64,000 nt of DNA from Flavobacteriales bacterium (GTDB lineage Bacteria; Bacteroidota; Bacteroidia; Flavobacteriales; Flavobacteriaceae): the NCBI GenBank assembly GCA_020635875.1, contig JACJYY010000004.1, positions 124,001-188,000 of the forward strand, in the 5' to 3' direction. Below, in pieces: positions 45,494-54,464 of this stretch. Each line of letters opens with the position of its first letter. Position 1 is the stretch's first letter. The position numbers and the translations under genes are program-made. Under the pieces are notes generated by a model. That model worked only from the letters and a program-made list of their open reading frames with translations. It had not been told where the DNA came from and did not search any database.

Positions 45494-47136
45494 CCTGAGT
45501 TCCGCACTATTTTGAGGCAAAAAATCTTAAAACACACATAATCAATTACATAAGTACATTTGTTTGGGTGTTTTGGGTGTCCCAGACGTATATTTGCATC
45601 ATGTTTGTCAGAAAAAAGAAGAATAAAAGCGGGGTTGTTAGTATCCAAGTCATAGATAAAAGTTTAGGGAAGTATAAAATGATAAAAACCATTGGTTGCT
45701 CTTCCGATATAATAGAGATAGATGCTCTTTATCAACAAGGTCTGGATTATATTCAACACTATGAAGGACAAAAAACACTTGAGTTTACCAATCAAGATTT
45801 CAAGGATACTGTCAAACAAAGTATACGCAATATATCCATTGAAGGAATTTCTCTTTTACTTGGTAAAATTTATTCAGAAATTGGTTTTGATAAGGTTTGC
45901 GATGACTTGCTAAAGCAGTTGGTATTGGTACGTTTGTCTCATCCGGCAAGTAAACTTAAGACGTCTCAAAATTTACATCGTTATTTTTCAGTTAATATAA
46001 AAGAAGATCGGATTTACAGGTATCTAGACAAAATTTATTCTTCCCAAAAGGAAAGGCTTCAACAAATTAGTTATACTCATACTAAGAAAATACTGGGTGG
46101 TGTTATTAGTGTTGTTTTTTATGATGTGACAACCCTCTATTTTCAGATTGATAATGAAGATGAAATAAGAAGACGAGGTTTTTCTAAGGAAGGGAAACAC
46201 CAAAATCCCCAAATTGTATTAGGATTACTTGTTGGCGTCGAAGGGTATCCTTTAGCTTACGAGATTCATCAAGGCAATACGTTTGAAGGACATACAATGC
46301 TTCCCATAATTGATACATTCAAAAGCAAATATGACTTAAAAAAGTTAATTGTTGTTGCGGACTCTGGCTTGCTTTCATCAGCTAACGTTAAAGAACTACA
46401 AGACAAAGGTTATGAGTTTATTCTCGGAGCGCGTATCAAAAACGAAAGTGAGAAGATTAAAGGAAAAATACTTGCTCAAAAACTGGAAGATAAATCCAGT
46501 ACGATTATTGATAAAGAAGACGGGACAAAGCTAATTTTAGGATATACAGAAAGAAGAGCACAAAAGGACAAGTATAACAGAGACAGAGGGTTGATAAAAC
46601 TGGAGCAAAAAGTAAAATCTGGAAAACTAACGAAGTCCTCAATAAATAATAGAGGATACAACAAATACTTAAAATTAGATGGTCAAATCTCCATTGAAGT
46701 TGACTATGATAAATTCAATCAAGACGCCGTATGGGACGGACTCAAGGGATATTTGACCAACACTTCTTTAACTAAAGACGAAATAATCAATAATTATGGG
46801 CAATTATGGAAAATTGAAAAAGCTTTTAGAATATCAAAACACGACTTAAAAATCAGACCAATATATCATAGATTACAGAAAAGAATCGAGTCCCACATAA
46901 CCATCAATTTTGTCGCATACAAGGTGTACAAGGAACTTGAGAGGCAACTCAAACTAAAAAAAGCCAACATGAGCCCTGAAAAAGCCATAGATATTGCCAA
47001 AACAATATACGCAATTCAAATCAACGACCCAATCAATGGTCAAGAATTTAAAGAGACTCTTCTGCTAAATGAGGAACAAAAAAATTTAGCCAAATTATTC
47101 AATTTTTAATTTGGGTGTCCCAGCGCGGAACTCAGG
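45494..47136 (+). mobile_element. Complete IS1634-type insertion sequence (1643 bp)
   Basis: Bounded by inverted repeats CCTGAGTTCCGC at 45494-45505 and GCGGAACTCAGG at 47125-47136, and flanked by a 47-bp duplication. Carries one DDE transposase gene. Long, variable target duplications are a known feature of the IS1634 family. A subterminal TTTGGGTGTCCCAG occurs near both ends (about 45573 and 47110). Confidence 0.92.
45601..47109 (+). CDS. IS1634 family transposase
   Basis: 502 residues from ATG 45601; an upstream frame from 45568 adds eleven residues within the IS end. DDE residues are visible: Asp in VVFYDVTTLYF, Asp in IVVADSGLLSS, and Glu in LWKIEKAFRISKHDLKIRP. The stretch RRRGFSKEGKHQNPQIVLGL is characteristic of the family. 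The frame is intact, so the element may be active. Confidence 0.92.
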   Translation: MFVRKKKNKSGVVSIQVIDKSLGKYKMIKTIGCSSDIIEIDALYQQGLDYIQHYEGQKTLEFTNQDFKDTVKQSIRNISIEGISLLLGKIYSEIGFDKVCDDLLKQLVLVRLSHPASKLKTSQNLHRYFSVNIKEDRIYRYLDKIYSSQKERLQQISYTHTKKILGGVISVVFYDVTTLYFQIDNEDEIRRRGFSKEGKHQNPQIVLGLLVGVEGYPLAYEIHQGNTFEGHTMLPIIDTFKSKYDLKKLIVVADSGLLSSANVKELQDKGYEFILGARIKNESEKIKGKILAQKLEDKSSTIIDKEDGTKLILGYTERRAQKDKYNRDRGLIKLEQKVKSGKLTKSSINNRGYNKYLKLDGQISIEVDYDKFNQDAVWDGLKGYLTNTSLTKDEIINNYGQLWKIEKAFRISKHDLKIRPIYHRLQKRIESHITINFVAYKVYKELERQLKLKKANMSPEKAIDIAKTIYAIQINDPINGQEFKETLLLNEEQKNLAKLFNF

Positions 47137-47183
47137 AGATATAAAAACCGATTTTGATTTTTTCAAAGTCGGTTTTTGTTTTT
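47137..47183. repeat. 47-bp target-site duplication, right copy
   Basis: Exact copy of 45447-45493; the sequence continues into the DUF772-type IS as in the uninterrupted copy at 56.1 kb. Confidence 0.93.
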
Positions 47184-47263
47184 TTGTTACTATTTTTTGT
47201 TAGAAAATATCGTTTTGAGTAACAACAACACACACCTATCCCAACGAAGTTAGTTTTCGGTTT

Positions 47264-48541
47264 TTAAGCAGCTGAATTTTCAAATTGCGCAATGTAAATT
47301 CTTCGTCCGATTTCTAGGGCATTTGCTGTATGGATGCCGAAGAATATCCATAAAATTTCGCTCTTCTTGGTTCTGGCTTTGATTTTTCTCAAGTTGTAAT
47401 GTTCTTTTTCATTGCCAAAGCTACCTTCAAGCCTTGTGGCTCTTTCTTTTTTTATGGCAGAAGCCAATATTTTACGTTGCTCCTCATGTTTCCCAGCTTT
47501 TCCTTTACGTACGAAGTCGGTATGAATCTGATTTGAAGAAGTAAATGTTCTGTTTTTGTTGGTGGCATAGATAGCATCGGCTCCTACTATTTTAATTTTT
47601 GTTTTAGTAAGCCATTGCGCAAAATGAACGCTATTTATCAGCCTAGTTCCTTCGTTAAAAGCCCTGTATTCAAGGTGTTCAATAAAATTAATTCCGTCTA
47701 TTTGAATCTTGTTTACTTTGGCTCCAAACTCTACCTGTTTAACTTCTTTACCACGAACAATAGGACGGACATAGCTTTTATGGATGCTTACAATTCTGTC
47801 CTGAACCGACTTACCTGTTTCAAAGATGGTTCGCTGTTGTTTGTATACTTTTGCTATAACCGCTCTTTGGGTTTTGTATTTTTGGGTAGCTTCAAAGGGA
47901 TGAAGATTTTCTATTTTGGAGAGTTCACCATTGAGTTTGTATAAAAGTTTCAATAATCCACGGGTTACTTTGTTACGGTGTTTGGATAGCTTTTTTCGTT
48001 TTCTAGAATAACTATTGTATCGCTCAGACCAGTCCAAGAATTTGGTTCTAGGTAATTTGATTTTAAAGATTCTGCATAAATCAACCATTTGACTATAGCA
48101 CCACTTCACGCACTCCCAAAGTAGTTTTTGATTGGTCGGATAACGCAAGTCGCTTTCATAGCAAGTCGCATCGGCAAGTACTTTGTCAAGATTTCCCATG
48201 TAAGGTAGCCAATTTGCTGCTAATACTTTTTGCGCTTGACTAAGCGGTAATTTTTCAGATAATTCCATGCGGATTTGACTGACTATTTTGGAGTTAATCA
48301 GCGGTTTTTCAATAGGAATTACAATATCACAAAAGAATTGCATATAAACATTACCGTTGAGCATCTCAATGAGCATCTGATCGGAACATCCATAATAATT
48401 CTTGAGCATCATCAGGGCTATTTTACCCCGCGGACTAAAAATACTTTTTGGTCCCTTGGTATACTCTTTTATCTTAAAAGACTTTGACAGCTCGGAAAAA
48501 GGTGTAGAAAGGTATTTCCTTTGAAATATCAATTTCAGCAC
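47264..48541 (-). pseudogene. DUF772-type transposase, 5'-truncated
   Basis: 425-codon frame. From residue 10 it matches the transposase of copy 2, including the DUF772-like KIALMMLKNYYGCSDQM and catalytic segments VLADATCYESDLR, IVGADAIYATNKN and LEGSFGNEKEHYN. The first nine residues come from unrelated host-side DNA joined at 48514, read from a GTG; the true N-terminus is missing. Probably inactive. Differences from copy 2 near the C-terminus are FENSAA versus SENLAA. Confidence 0.88.
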
Positions 48542-48692
48542 CTAAGTAGTCCGAAATAGAATTAATGTTTTTGTCCTTAACTTGGTTTAGTATTTCATAT
48601 TGAATACTTGATATTGACAAATTAATGTCCTGCTGTATCCCAAAGATGTTTTGGTTGTTAATTATCCAGTCGCTTTTAACTTGTTGCGCCAT
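48515..48692 (-). pseudogene. Truncated cargo gene downstream of the integrase
   Basis: Starts ATG at 48692 (MAQQVKSDWIINNQNIFGIQ) and runs 59 residues to ...YLGAEIDISKE, where the truncated IS begins; the frame then reads 13 IS-derived residues and stops. It starts 22 bases after the integrase stop, so it was the next gene of the island. No family recognised in the remaining part. Confidence 0.75.
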
Positions 48693-48714
48693 TTGTCTTT
48701 TATGTTTTAAGTGG

Positions 48715-49872
48715 TTACATATCCAGTTTTATTTTGTTGGCTGCTGTTCGTTTGGCTTCATCAACTATTTTGGCGTAAACCTGCGTTGTTTTTAGGTCTT
48801 TATGTCCTAACATTTTGGAAACGGTGTAAATGTCCGTGCCGTTAAACAGTTGCAAGGTGGCAAACGTATGTCTGAAACAATGAAATGTAATATCTTTTGT
48901 AATTCCTGCTGCTCCAATCCATTGAAATAGGTGTTTGTTATGGTAGGCTGAATATTTAAGCCCCTCAAATACGTTTTTATCCTGTGGCATATCCTTTGGA
49001 TTTTCTGCACCCTCTGTAAAGCTGTACGCCTGTTCTGAAATTGGCAATACCTCAACGCCTTTGGTTTTCTTTTGGTTGAAGTTCAGGAAATACCCTTGCC
49101 CGTTAATGTATTCCAGTTCGCCCCAAGTCATTTTTTGAATATCTGAAAACCTCAACCCTGTAAGTGCTGAAAATAGGGCTGCACGTTTCAATAAAGGGTT
49201 GTTGCAATCGGTCTTTGCAAGTTTGTTGAGTTCGTCAAGTGTTAAGTATTCACGCCTTGTTTCGGCTGCTTTTATGGGTTTTACTTTGGCGTTTAGGTCG
49301 GTTTGTAAAATACCGTCTTTGTAGGCTTGTTTTAGTGCAGCTTTTACCTTGTTGAAATACGAAACGGCTGAATTTTGTGAAAGGGTTGTTTTGTTGCTCC
49401 TATTGCTTTTGGTATTCAATAGGTATTCTTTGAAGTCCTCTAAAAACTTTTGGTTGAGGTCGGCAAACTTCAAACTGCCATTTGTAAAGGTGTCAAGGTA
49501 ATTGAGTGCTGAAACCCAGTTATCGTGGTTACTGGCTTTACGTTTGTTGGCTAACTTAGTGAAGTATTCAATAAAACATTGTTCGCCTAATTCCTTTAAC
49601 CTTAATTGCTCCTTTTCGTACTGGCTGTAAATTTCAGGCTTGTTAAGAAAGTTTTCACGCTTTTGGCGTATGCTTTCGCCTATTTTCAAGGTTTCAGTAT
49701 TGTGCTGTTTGTCAATAGGTGTTTTAGGTTTCTCAAAAATGTAAAGCCCTAAAAATTCCCTGCGTGTGGGTTCGCCTGTTTCGGGGTGTGGTATCGGTGG
49801 GTAAAAGTCAAGGTACAGGCTTTTACGCCCCTTGCTTATTTTCTTTTGTCTTAAACTTACTTTTGTTGCCAT
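48715..49872 (-). CDS. Tyrosine-type site-specific recombinase (integrase)
   Basis: 385 residues. N-terminal arm-binding domain (VSLRQKKISKGRKSLYLDFY), SAM-like core-binding domain (ASNHDNWVSALNYLDTFTNG), and catalytic domain with Arg in ALTGLRFSDIQKM, HxxR in FHCFRHTFATLQL, and the nucleophile Tyr in DLKTTQVYAKI. Typical of Bacteroidetes genomic-island integrases. It lies between an HTH gene and a truncated gene, beside mnmE, whose 3' end is a known attachment site in other bacteria. Confidence 0.93.
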   Translation of the reverse strand: MATKVSLRQKKISKGRKSLYLDFYPPIPHPETGEPTRREFLGLYIFEKPKTPIDKQHNTETLKIGESIRQKRENFLNKPEIYSQYEKEQLRLKELGEQCFIEYFTKLANKRKASNHDNWVSALNYLDTFTNGSLKFADLNQKFLEDFKEYLLNTKSNRSNKTTLSQNSAVSYFNKVKAALKQAYKDGILQTDLNAKVKPIKAAETRREYLTLDELNKLAKTDCNNPLLKRAALFSALTGLRFSDIQKMTWGELEYINGQGYFLNFNQKKTKGVEVLPISEQAYSFTEGAENPKDMPQDKNVFEGLKYSAYHNKHLFQWIGAAGITKDITFHCFRHTFATLQLFNGTDIYTVSKMLGHKDLKTTQVYAKIVDEAKRTAANKIKLDM

Positions 49873-49931
49873 TGTCTTTTATGCTATTTGTGAAAACCGT
49901 GAAAAATGTGAACGGCTGAAAAAAACTTTTT

Positions 49932-50486
49932 TTACGTCAATAATTCATTAATCATCTTTTTGGGTACAAATACGAATTTCCCTTTGTTGATTTTAGGTAC
50001 ATTATTTCTTTTGATAATATTGTATAAAGCACCGCTTGAGATATTAAATTTTTCCTGTATTTCTGAAATCGTATAACAGTCCTCAATATTGTGTTGTATA
50101 GGTTGGGATTCATTTGATACGGGCTTAGTATTGTTTTGGAAAAGATTGTCAATTTCAGACCGTTTAATTCTTGTCATTCTTTGCCCTATGTTCACGGCTG
50201 AAATTGTACCGTTTTCTATGTAGTAATATGCTGAACGTACTGAACAGTTCAATAATTGGGCTACTTCACGAACAGTTAAAAACTCTTTTGCTTTCAGTTG
50301 CTCAATAGGTAGGCTCTTTATCCGTGTGGTTTCAGTATTTGACTGCTTAACCTTTTCGGCTCGTTTACGGGCTTTGTATGCTGCCTTACTGCATTTGTCC
50401 GAACAGTATTTAGTAACCGTTGTACGGGCTGTAAACTCCTTACTGCAATGTTGACAAATTCGTTTTACTTTAATGTTACTACTCAT
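49932..50486 (-). CDS. Zinc-ribbon plus double helix-turn-helix protein
   Basis: 184 residues. N-terminal Cys4 zinc ribbon (ICQHCSKEFTA ... KYCSDKCSKAAYKARKR), then two excisionase/MerR-like HTH units: FLTVREVAQLLNCSVRSAYY at about 70-89 and YTISEIQEKFNISSGALYNI at about 139-158. It precedes the integrase by 59 bases on the same strand and is probably an excisionase-like regulator. Just upstream of its ATG lie five 10-bp-phased TGCC repeats that could be its operator. Confidence 0.85.
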   Translation of the reverse strand: MSSNIKVKRICQHCSKEFTARTTVTKYCSDKCSKAAYKARKRAEKVKQSNTETTRIKSLPIEQLKAKEFLTVREVAQLLNCSVRSAYYYIENGTISAVNIGQRMTRIKRSEIDNLFQNNTKPVSNESQPIQHNIEDCYTISEIQEKFNISSGALYNIIKRNNVPKINKGKFVFVPKKMINELLT

Positions 50487-50490
50487 TTCG

Positions 50491-50540
50491 TGCCTGTGCG
50501 TGCCTTAGTGTGTCATTATGTGCCTATGTGTGCCACAATT
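50491..50540. repeat. Five 10-bp-phased TGCC repeats upstream of the HTH gene
   Basis: TGCC (TGTC in the third) recurs at 50491, 50501, 50511, 50521 and 50531, consensus TGCCTnTGTG, exactly one helical turn apart and ending four bases before the HTH start codon on the minus strand. Candidate operator or iteron array. Confidence 0.85.
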
Positions 50541-50570
50541 ACCCTAAAAAAACGTTTTTAGGTACAAATA

Positions 50571-50617
50571 CGCCCTGCAAAACGTAATAAGGTACAACAA
50601 AGGTACAAATTTGTACC
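50571..50617. repeat. GGTACAA repeat cluster with 16-bp palindrome
   Basis: GGTACAA at 50571, 50591 and 50602, and its complement TTGTACC at 50611; the last two form the perfect palindrome GGTACAAATTTGTACC at 50602-50617. Likely recombinase arm or regulator binding sites of the mobile module. The rest of the gap to mnmE (50618-50732) holds no gene. Confidence 0.8.
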
Positions 50618-50732
50618 GAAAAAACGCATAACATCACAAAATAAATAATAACTTTGCACCAATAAATAAGTCCTTATTTCAGGGCTTTAAGTGGGTTTAA
50701 TACTCGTTTGGCGTTTGGTTGTTTTGTAGTGG

Positions 50733-52115
50733 TTACTTCCCGATACAAAAATTAGCAAAAATATTCCCTAATAACTCGTCGTTTGTGACTTCACCGGTGA
50801 TACTACCAAAATGATAGAGGGCCTCTCTAATATCAATGGCTAATAAATCACTGGAGAGATTTGATTCTGTTCCTTCTTTTACTTTTTGAATTTCTTCCAA
50901 AGCCTTAAGTAAAGAGTCATAATGTCTCGTGTTAGTTACAATGGTTTCATTATTTCGTAAAGCACCCGTGTTGACAAATGAGATAAGCTTTTCTTTTAAT
51001 TCGTCAATGCCGGTTTTGTTCTTAGCTGAGATAAAAATTAAATTTGAGATTTGAGATTTGAAGTTTGAGATTTCAAAATCTGAAAGTTTATCTGTTTTAT
51101 TAATTATTGTAAGAATAACTTTTAAAGGATATTGATTTTTTAATTTTTCAATTTCAAACTTCAAATTTTGAATTTCTAATTCTTCTGCATTTTGTAGGAG
51201 AAGCACTACCTGCGCCTGCTCAATTTTTTCGAAGGTCTTTTTGATACCGATGCTCTCTACTACATCGACTGTGTCACGTATACCTGCGGTATCAATAAAA
51301 CGAAAACCAATCCCATTGATGATCAATTCATCTTCGATAGTGTCTCGAGTCGTGCCTGCAATATCAGAAACAATGGCACGTTCTTCATTTAATAATGCAT
51401 TGAGTAAAGTAGACTTTCCAACGTTAGGTTCACCCACAATCGCAACAGGAATTCCATTTTTGATTACATTACCAACAGCAAAGGAATCAATTAACCTCTT
51501 AAGTACCATTTCAATACGATCTAACAATTCTATGAATTGCGAACGATCCGCAAACTCAACATCTTCTTCGGCAAAGTCCAATTCCAATTCTATCAATGAA
51601 GCAAAGTTCAATAGTTCTTCACGAAGTTTAGCAATTTCTGAACTGAATCCTCCACGCATTTGTTGCATAGCGATTTGATGAGCTGCTTCGTTGTCCGAAG
51701 CAATTAAATCCGCTACAGCTTCTGCTTGCGAAAGGTCTATTTTTCCGTTTAAGAAAGCACGTAAAGTAAATTCTCCAGGTTCAGCAGTTCTTGCTCCTTG
51801 CTGAAGTATCAACTGAATGATTTGTTGTTGAATGTATGTAGAGCCATGGCATGAGATTTCAATAGTGTCTTCGCCAGTATACGAGTTAGGCCCTTTGAAT
51901 AATGAAACCAAAACTTGATCAATTTCTCGTGCTTTATCTACGATATGTCCTAAATGAATAGTATGACTCTTTTGTTGAGTTAGATCTTTATTGTGAATGG
52001 ACTTAAACACAGATTGCCCTATGACAATAGCGTTATTTCCAGAAATTCGAATTATAGCAATCGCTCCTGCACCTGAAGGAGTAGCCAAAGCAACAATAGT
52101 ATCTTGAGGAATCAT
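50733..52115 (-). CDS. mnmE: tRNA modification GTPase MnmE
   Basis: 460 residues. With MnmG it forms the cmnm5 modification of wobble U34. N-terminal formyl-THF domain (IPQDTIVALATPSGAGAIAI), helical domain, and inserted G domain: G1 GEPNVGKST at 228-236, G2 TTRDT at 255-259, G3 DTAG at 275-278, G4 NKTD at 339-342, G5 SAK at 363-365, and the C-terminal FCIGK with the catalytic Cys. Within the G domain, residues about 312-327 and 346-360 are encoded by AT-rich repeat-like DNA also found in intergenic gaps. The gene is complete and borders the integrase module. Confidence 0.95.
   Translation of the reverse strand: MIPQDTIVALATPSGAGAIAIIRISGNNAIVIGQSVFKSIHNKDLTQQKSHTIHLGHIVDKAREIDQVLVSLFKGPNSYTGEDTIEISCHGSTYIQQQIIQLILQQGARTAEPGEFTLRAFLNGKIDLSQAEAVADLIASDNEAAHQIAMQQMRGGFSSEIAKLREELLNFASLIELELDFAEEDVEFADRSQFIELLDRIEMVLKRLIDSFAVGNVIKNGIPVAIVGEPNVGKSTLLNALLNEERAIVSDIAGTTRDTIEDELIINGIGFRFIDTAGIRDTVDVVESIGIKKTFEKIEQAQVVLLLQNAEELEIQNLKFEIEKLKNQYPLKVILTIINKTDKLSDFEISNFKSQISNLIFISAKNKTGIDELKEKLISFVNTGALRNNETIVTNTRHYDSLLKALEEIQKVKEGTESNLSSDLLAIDIREALYHFGSITGEVTNDELLGNIFANFCIGK
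51036..51185. repeat. Repeat-derived segments inside mnmE
   Basis: AATTTGAGATTTGAGATTTG-type sequence at about 51036-51080 and an inverted related stretch at about 51135-51182 (TTTCAAACTTCAAATTTT) form an imperfect inverted repeat within the coding sequence. They resemble the CCTCAAATTTC repeats at 59.8 kb and keep the reading frame. Confidence 0.7.
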
Positions 52116-52242
52116 ATATAGGAATTACAGAGCAAAAATACTCACAAAATAATTAGGCTACAAATGTTAAGTTGTATGACAATTATCACCTTTGAAGGAA
52201 TATTTTTTGTATATTTTCATCAACATTAAAATACGACCGATT

Positions 52243-53073
52243 ATGAAAAAGATTTTATTTCCAACAGACTTTTCAGAAACCTCAAGAAACGCATTTATCT
52301 ATGCTTTGAGATTGGCAGAAAATATTGGTGCAGAGGTGGTTACGCTTCATGTGTATGATTTGCCGACGTTGAGTTTACGAGGGATGCCGAGTTCTATCAA
52401 AGAAATATATGACTCAATTGAATTGGAGAATTTTGAAAATTATAAAGACGAAATACCATATCTCAGAAACATAGCCGAAGAAAATGGACTTGGTCATATT
52501 AAACTTTCCAACATATTGAAACATGGAGATTTTATATGGACATTAAATCATGTGGCTAAAGATGAGGATGCAGATCTAATTGTGATGGGAACCAATGGAG
52601 CCAGAGGATTAAAAGAAATATTAGTTGGTTCAGTATCGGGAAGTGTTTTGGTAGAAAGTAATACCAATGTTTTAATCGTTCCAGATGAAGCAAAATATGA
52701 ATCTTTAAAGAATATCGCCTTCACTACTAGATTTAGAGAAAAGGACTACAAGGGGTTAAAGCAAATCATAAAGATTGCACAAGGCTTCGATGCTCATGTA
52801 CATTGTTTATATGTGAGGACTCCTTCTTCTGATGTAAATGAAGAAGAAATAAAAAAATGGCAGAAAAAATTTAAGAAAGAAAAAGTTGAATTTCATATTG
52901 TGGAAGCCAGTAATGTTAAAGAAACGATTCGCATCTTTAATAAGTTGATGAAAATTGATTTAATGGCTATTGTCTCTTACAAAAGATCATTTTTTCAAGA
53001 GTTGCTAGAGCAAAGTTTGGCGCAAAAACTATCGTATCAAGCGCGTGTTCCTATTTTGACTTTCAAAGAATAA
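52243..53073 (+). CDS. Universal stress protein, tandem Usp domains
   Basis: 276 residues from ATG 52243 (MKKILFPTDFSETSRNAFIY); a longer frame from 52192 adds 17 residues unlike the family. First Usp domain has the nucleotide loop GTNGARGLKEILVGSVSGSV (G-2x-G-9x-G-S type); a second, more divergent Usp domain follows from about residue 150 (KNIAFTTRFREKDYKG). Cytoplasmic stress protein. A terminator follows. Confidence 0.9.
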   Translation: MKKILFPTDFSETSRNAFIYALRLAENIGAEVVTLHVYDLPTLSLRGMPSSIKEIYDSIELENFENYKDEIPYLRNIAEENGLGHIKLSNILKHGDFIWTLNHVAKDEDADLIVMGTNGARGLKEILVGSVSGSVLVESNTNVLIVPDEAKYESLKNIAFTTRFREKDYKGLKQIIKIAQGFDAHVHCLYVRTPSSDVNEEEIKKWQKKFKKEKVEFHIVEASNVKETIRIFNKLMKIDLMAIVSYKRSFFQELLEQSLAQKLSYQARVPILTFKE

Positions 53074-53123
53074 TAGGAAGTTTTATTCTATAGTTGTAAT
53101 TTCACGGTCTAATTCAATTAATA

Positions 53124-53159
53124 GTCCTGTTTTTAATAATAAGAACAGGACGTTTTTTT
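53124..53159 (+). terminator. Terminator after the universal stress protein gene
   Basis: GTCCTGTTTTT/AAGAACAGGAC stem followed by GTTTTTTT. Confidence 0.85.
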
Positions 53160-53186
53160 GATTATTGTAAAACGTAAAATCGCATA

Positions 53187-54383
53187 ATGAATTTATTGAC
53201 TACCAAACAGAAAAATGATGTTTTGCAATCAATGATAACCATCATTGATAAAAACAGAAAAGAAATACTAGCCGCTAATCAAAAAGATTTAGTTGCCTTT
53301 ACTAATAATGATCAAGCTCTTTATGATCGACTAGTGGTAACTGACGCTATGATTGACGGAATGATTAAAGCGGTCGATCAAGTCAAAAGTCAAGAAGATC
53401 CTGTGGATCAAATCATTTCGGAGGTACACACAGAAAATGGTCTGAGAGTAATTAATAGAACAGCTCCATTTGGGACAATTATGATCATTTATGAATCGCG
53501 TCCAGATGTGACTATTGAGGCAGCAGTTTTGGCTTTTAAAGCTAATAGCAAAATATTACTTAAAGGAGGAAAAGAGGCTGTTCATAGTAATATGGCGTTA
53601 GTCAACTGTTGGCATGAGGCATTAGAAGAAAACGGATTAGACAAGAATTGGATTGAGTTGTTTACTTTAAATAGAGAACAAACTCAAGAGTTTTTACGAA
53701 ATCCATCTGAAAAGTTAGACTTAATTGTACCGCGTGGAGGAGAGAATCTAATTGCTTTTGTCAAAGAACATGCACAGTGTGCTGTTTTAATTTCTGGAAG
53801 AGGTAACAACTTTGCGTACGTAGCAGAAGATGCGGATTGGGAACAAGCCAAAAAAGTTATGATTAACGCTAAAACTAACAAGATTAGTGGATGTAATGCT
53901 TTGGACAAGATCTTGTTTAACAAAAACATTCCAGATTTAGAGGCTAAGTTGAAGGATTTGGAAAGTGCTCTAGGTCAGTATAAGGTACAATTGTATGCGG
54001 ATTCCGCTTCAACTTCGATAATGAGTAGTGCCCAAGAAATTACAAGTGATGCGATTTGGTATGAGGAATTTTTGGCACTCAAAGCGTGCGTTGGTCAAGT
54101 GGATTCTATGGAAGAAGCTATTGATAAAATAAACCAATACAGTGGAGGGCACTCAAGTGTCATTTTGTCAACAAGTCAAGAGAAAGCGAAACAGTTTATG
54201 GAACAAGTAGATAGTGCTGCGGTGTATCACAATGCTTCTACACGTTTTACAGATGGTGGACAAATGGGAGTAGGAGCTGAATTGGCTATCAGTACAGATA
54301 AGCTACACCATAGAGGGCCATTAGGACTGAAACAATTAGTGACTAATAAGTACTATGTTTTTGGAGATGGACAAATACGTTAA
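53187..54383 (+). CDS. proA: Glutamate-5-semialdehyde dehydrogenase
   Basis: 398 residues. Reduces glutamyl-5-phosphate to the semialdehyde in proline synthesis. Features: YESRPDVTIEAAVLAFKAN near 102-120, LKGGKEA, LIVPRGGENLIAFVKEH, and the catalytic Cys236 in KISGCNALDKI. The C-terminal AVYHNASTRFTDGGQMGVGA and the near-terminal RGPLGLKQL are ProA hallmarks. The usual partner proB is not adjacent here; a stress protein gene precedes it instead. Confidence 0.94.
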   Translation: MNLLTTKQKNDVLQSMITIIDKNRKEILAANQKDLVAFTNNDQALYDRLVVTDAMIDGMIKAVDQVKSQEDPVDQIISEVHTENGLRVINRTAPFGTIMIIYESRPDVTIEAAVLAFKANSKILLKGGKEAVHSNMALVNCWHEALEENGLDKNWIELFTLNREQTQEFLRNPSEKLDLIVPRGGENLIAFVKEHAQCAVLISGRGNNFAYVAEDADWEQAKKVMINAKTNKISGCNALDKILFNKNIPDLEAKLKDLESALGQYKVQLYADSASTSIMSSAQEITSDAIWYEEFLALKACVGQVDSMEEAIDKINQYSGGHSSVILSTSQEKAKQFMEQVDSAAVYHNASTRFTDGGQMGVGAELAISTDKLHHRGPLGLKQLVTNKYYVFGDGQIR

Positions 54384-54464
54384 ATATGAAGTAGTAAGGC
54401 GTAAGTAGTAAGTCTTAATTTGGATATAAAAAAAAGCTCAAGTTTGTAATTTAAACTGATTAAG

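Larger units (their letters stand above)
45410..48514 (-). mobile_element. DUF772-type IS, truncated copy 1, interrupted by an IS1634-type element
   Basis: Compared with the full copy at 54543-56218, the sequence 45410-48514 matches in reverse orientation from the element tip (GGCACATTC at 45410) to a point 261 bases short of the other tip. Removing the nested element 45494-47136 and one 47-bp duplication leaves 1415 bases, exactly the length of the corresponding part of copy 2 (54804-56218). The missing 261 bases include the transposase start region. Few point differences separate the copies. Confidence 0.92.

Noticed and set aside
48709..50732. Shared AGTGGTTAC beside the integrase stop and the mnmE stop as attachment repeats
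   Set aside because: Only 9 bases match, and one copy lies inside the module next to the integrase; too short to claim a core site.
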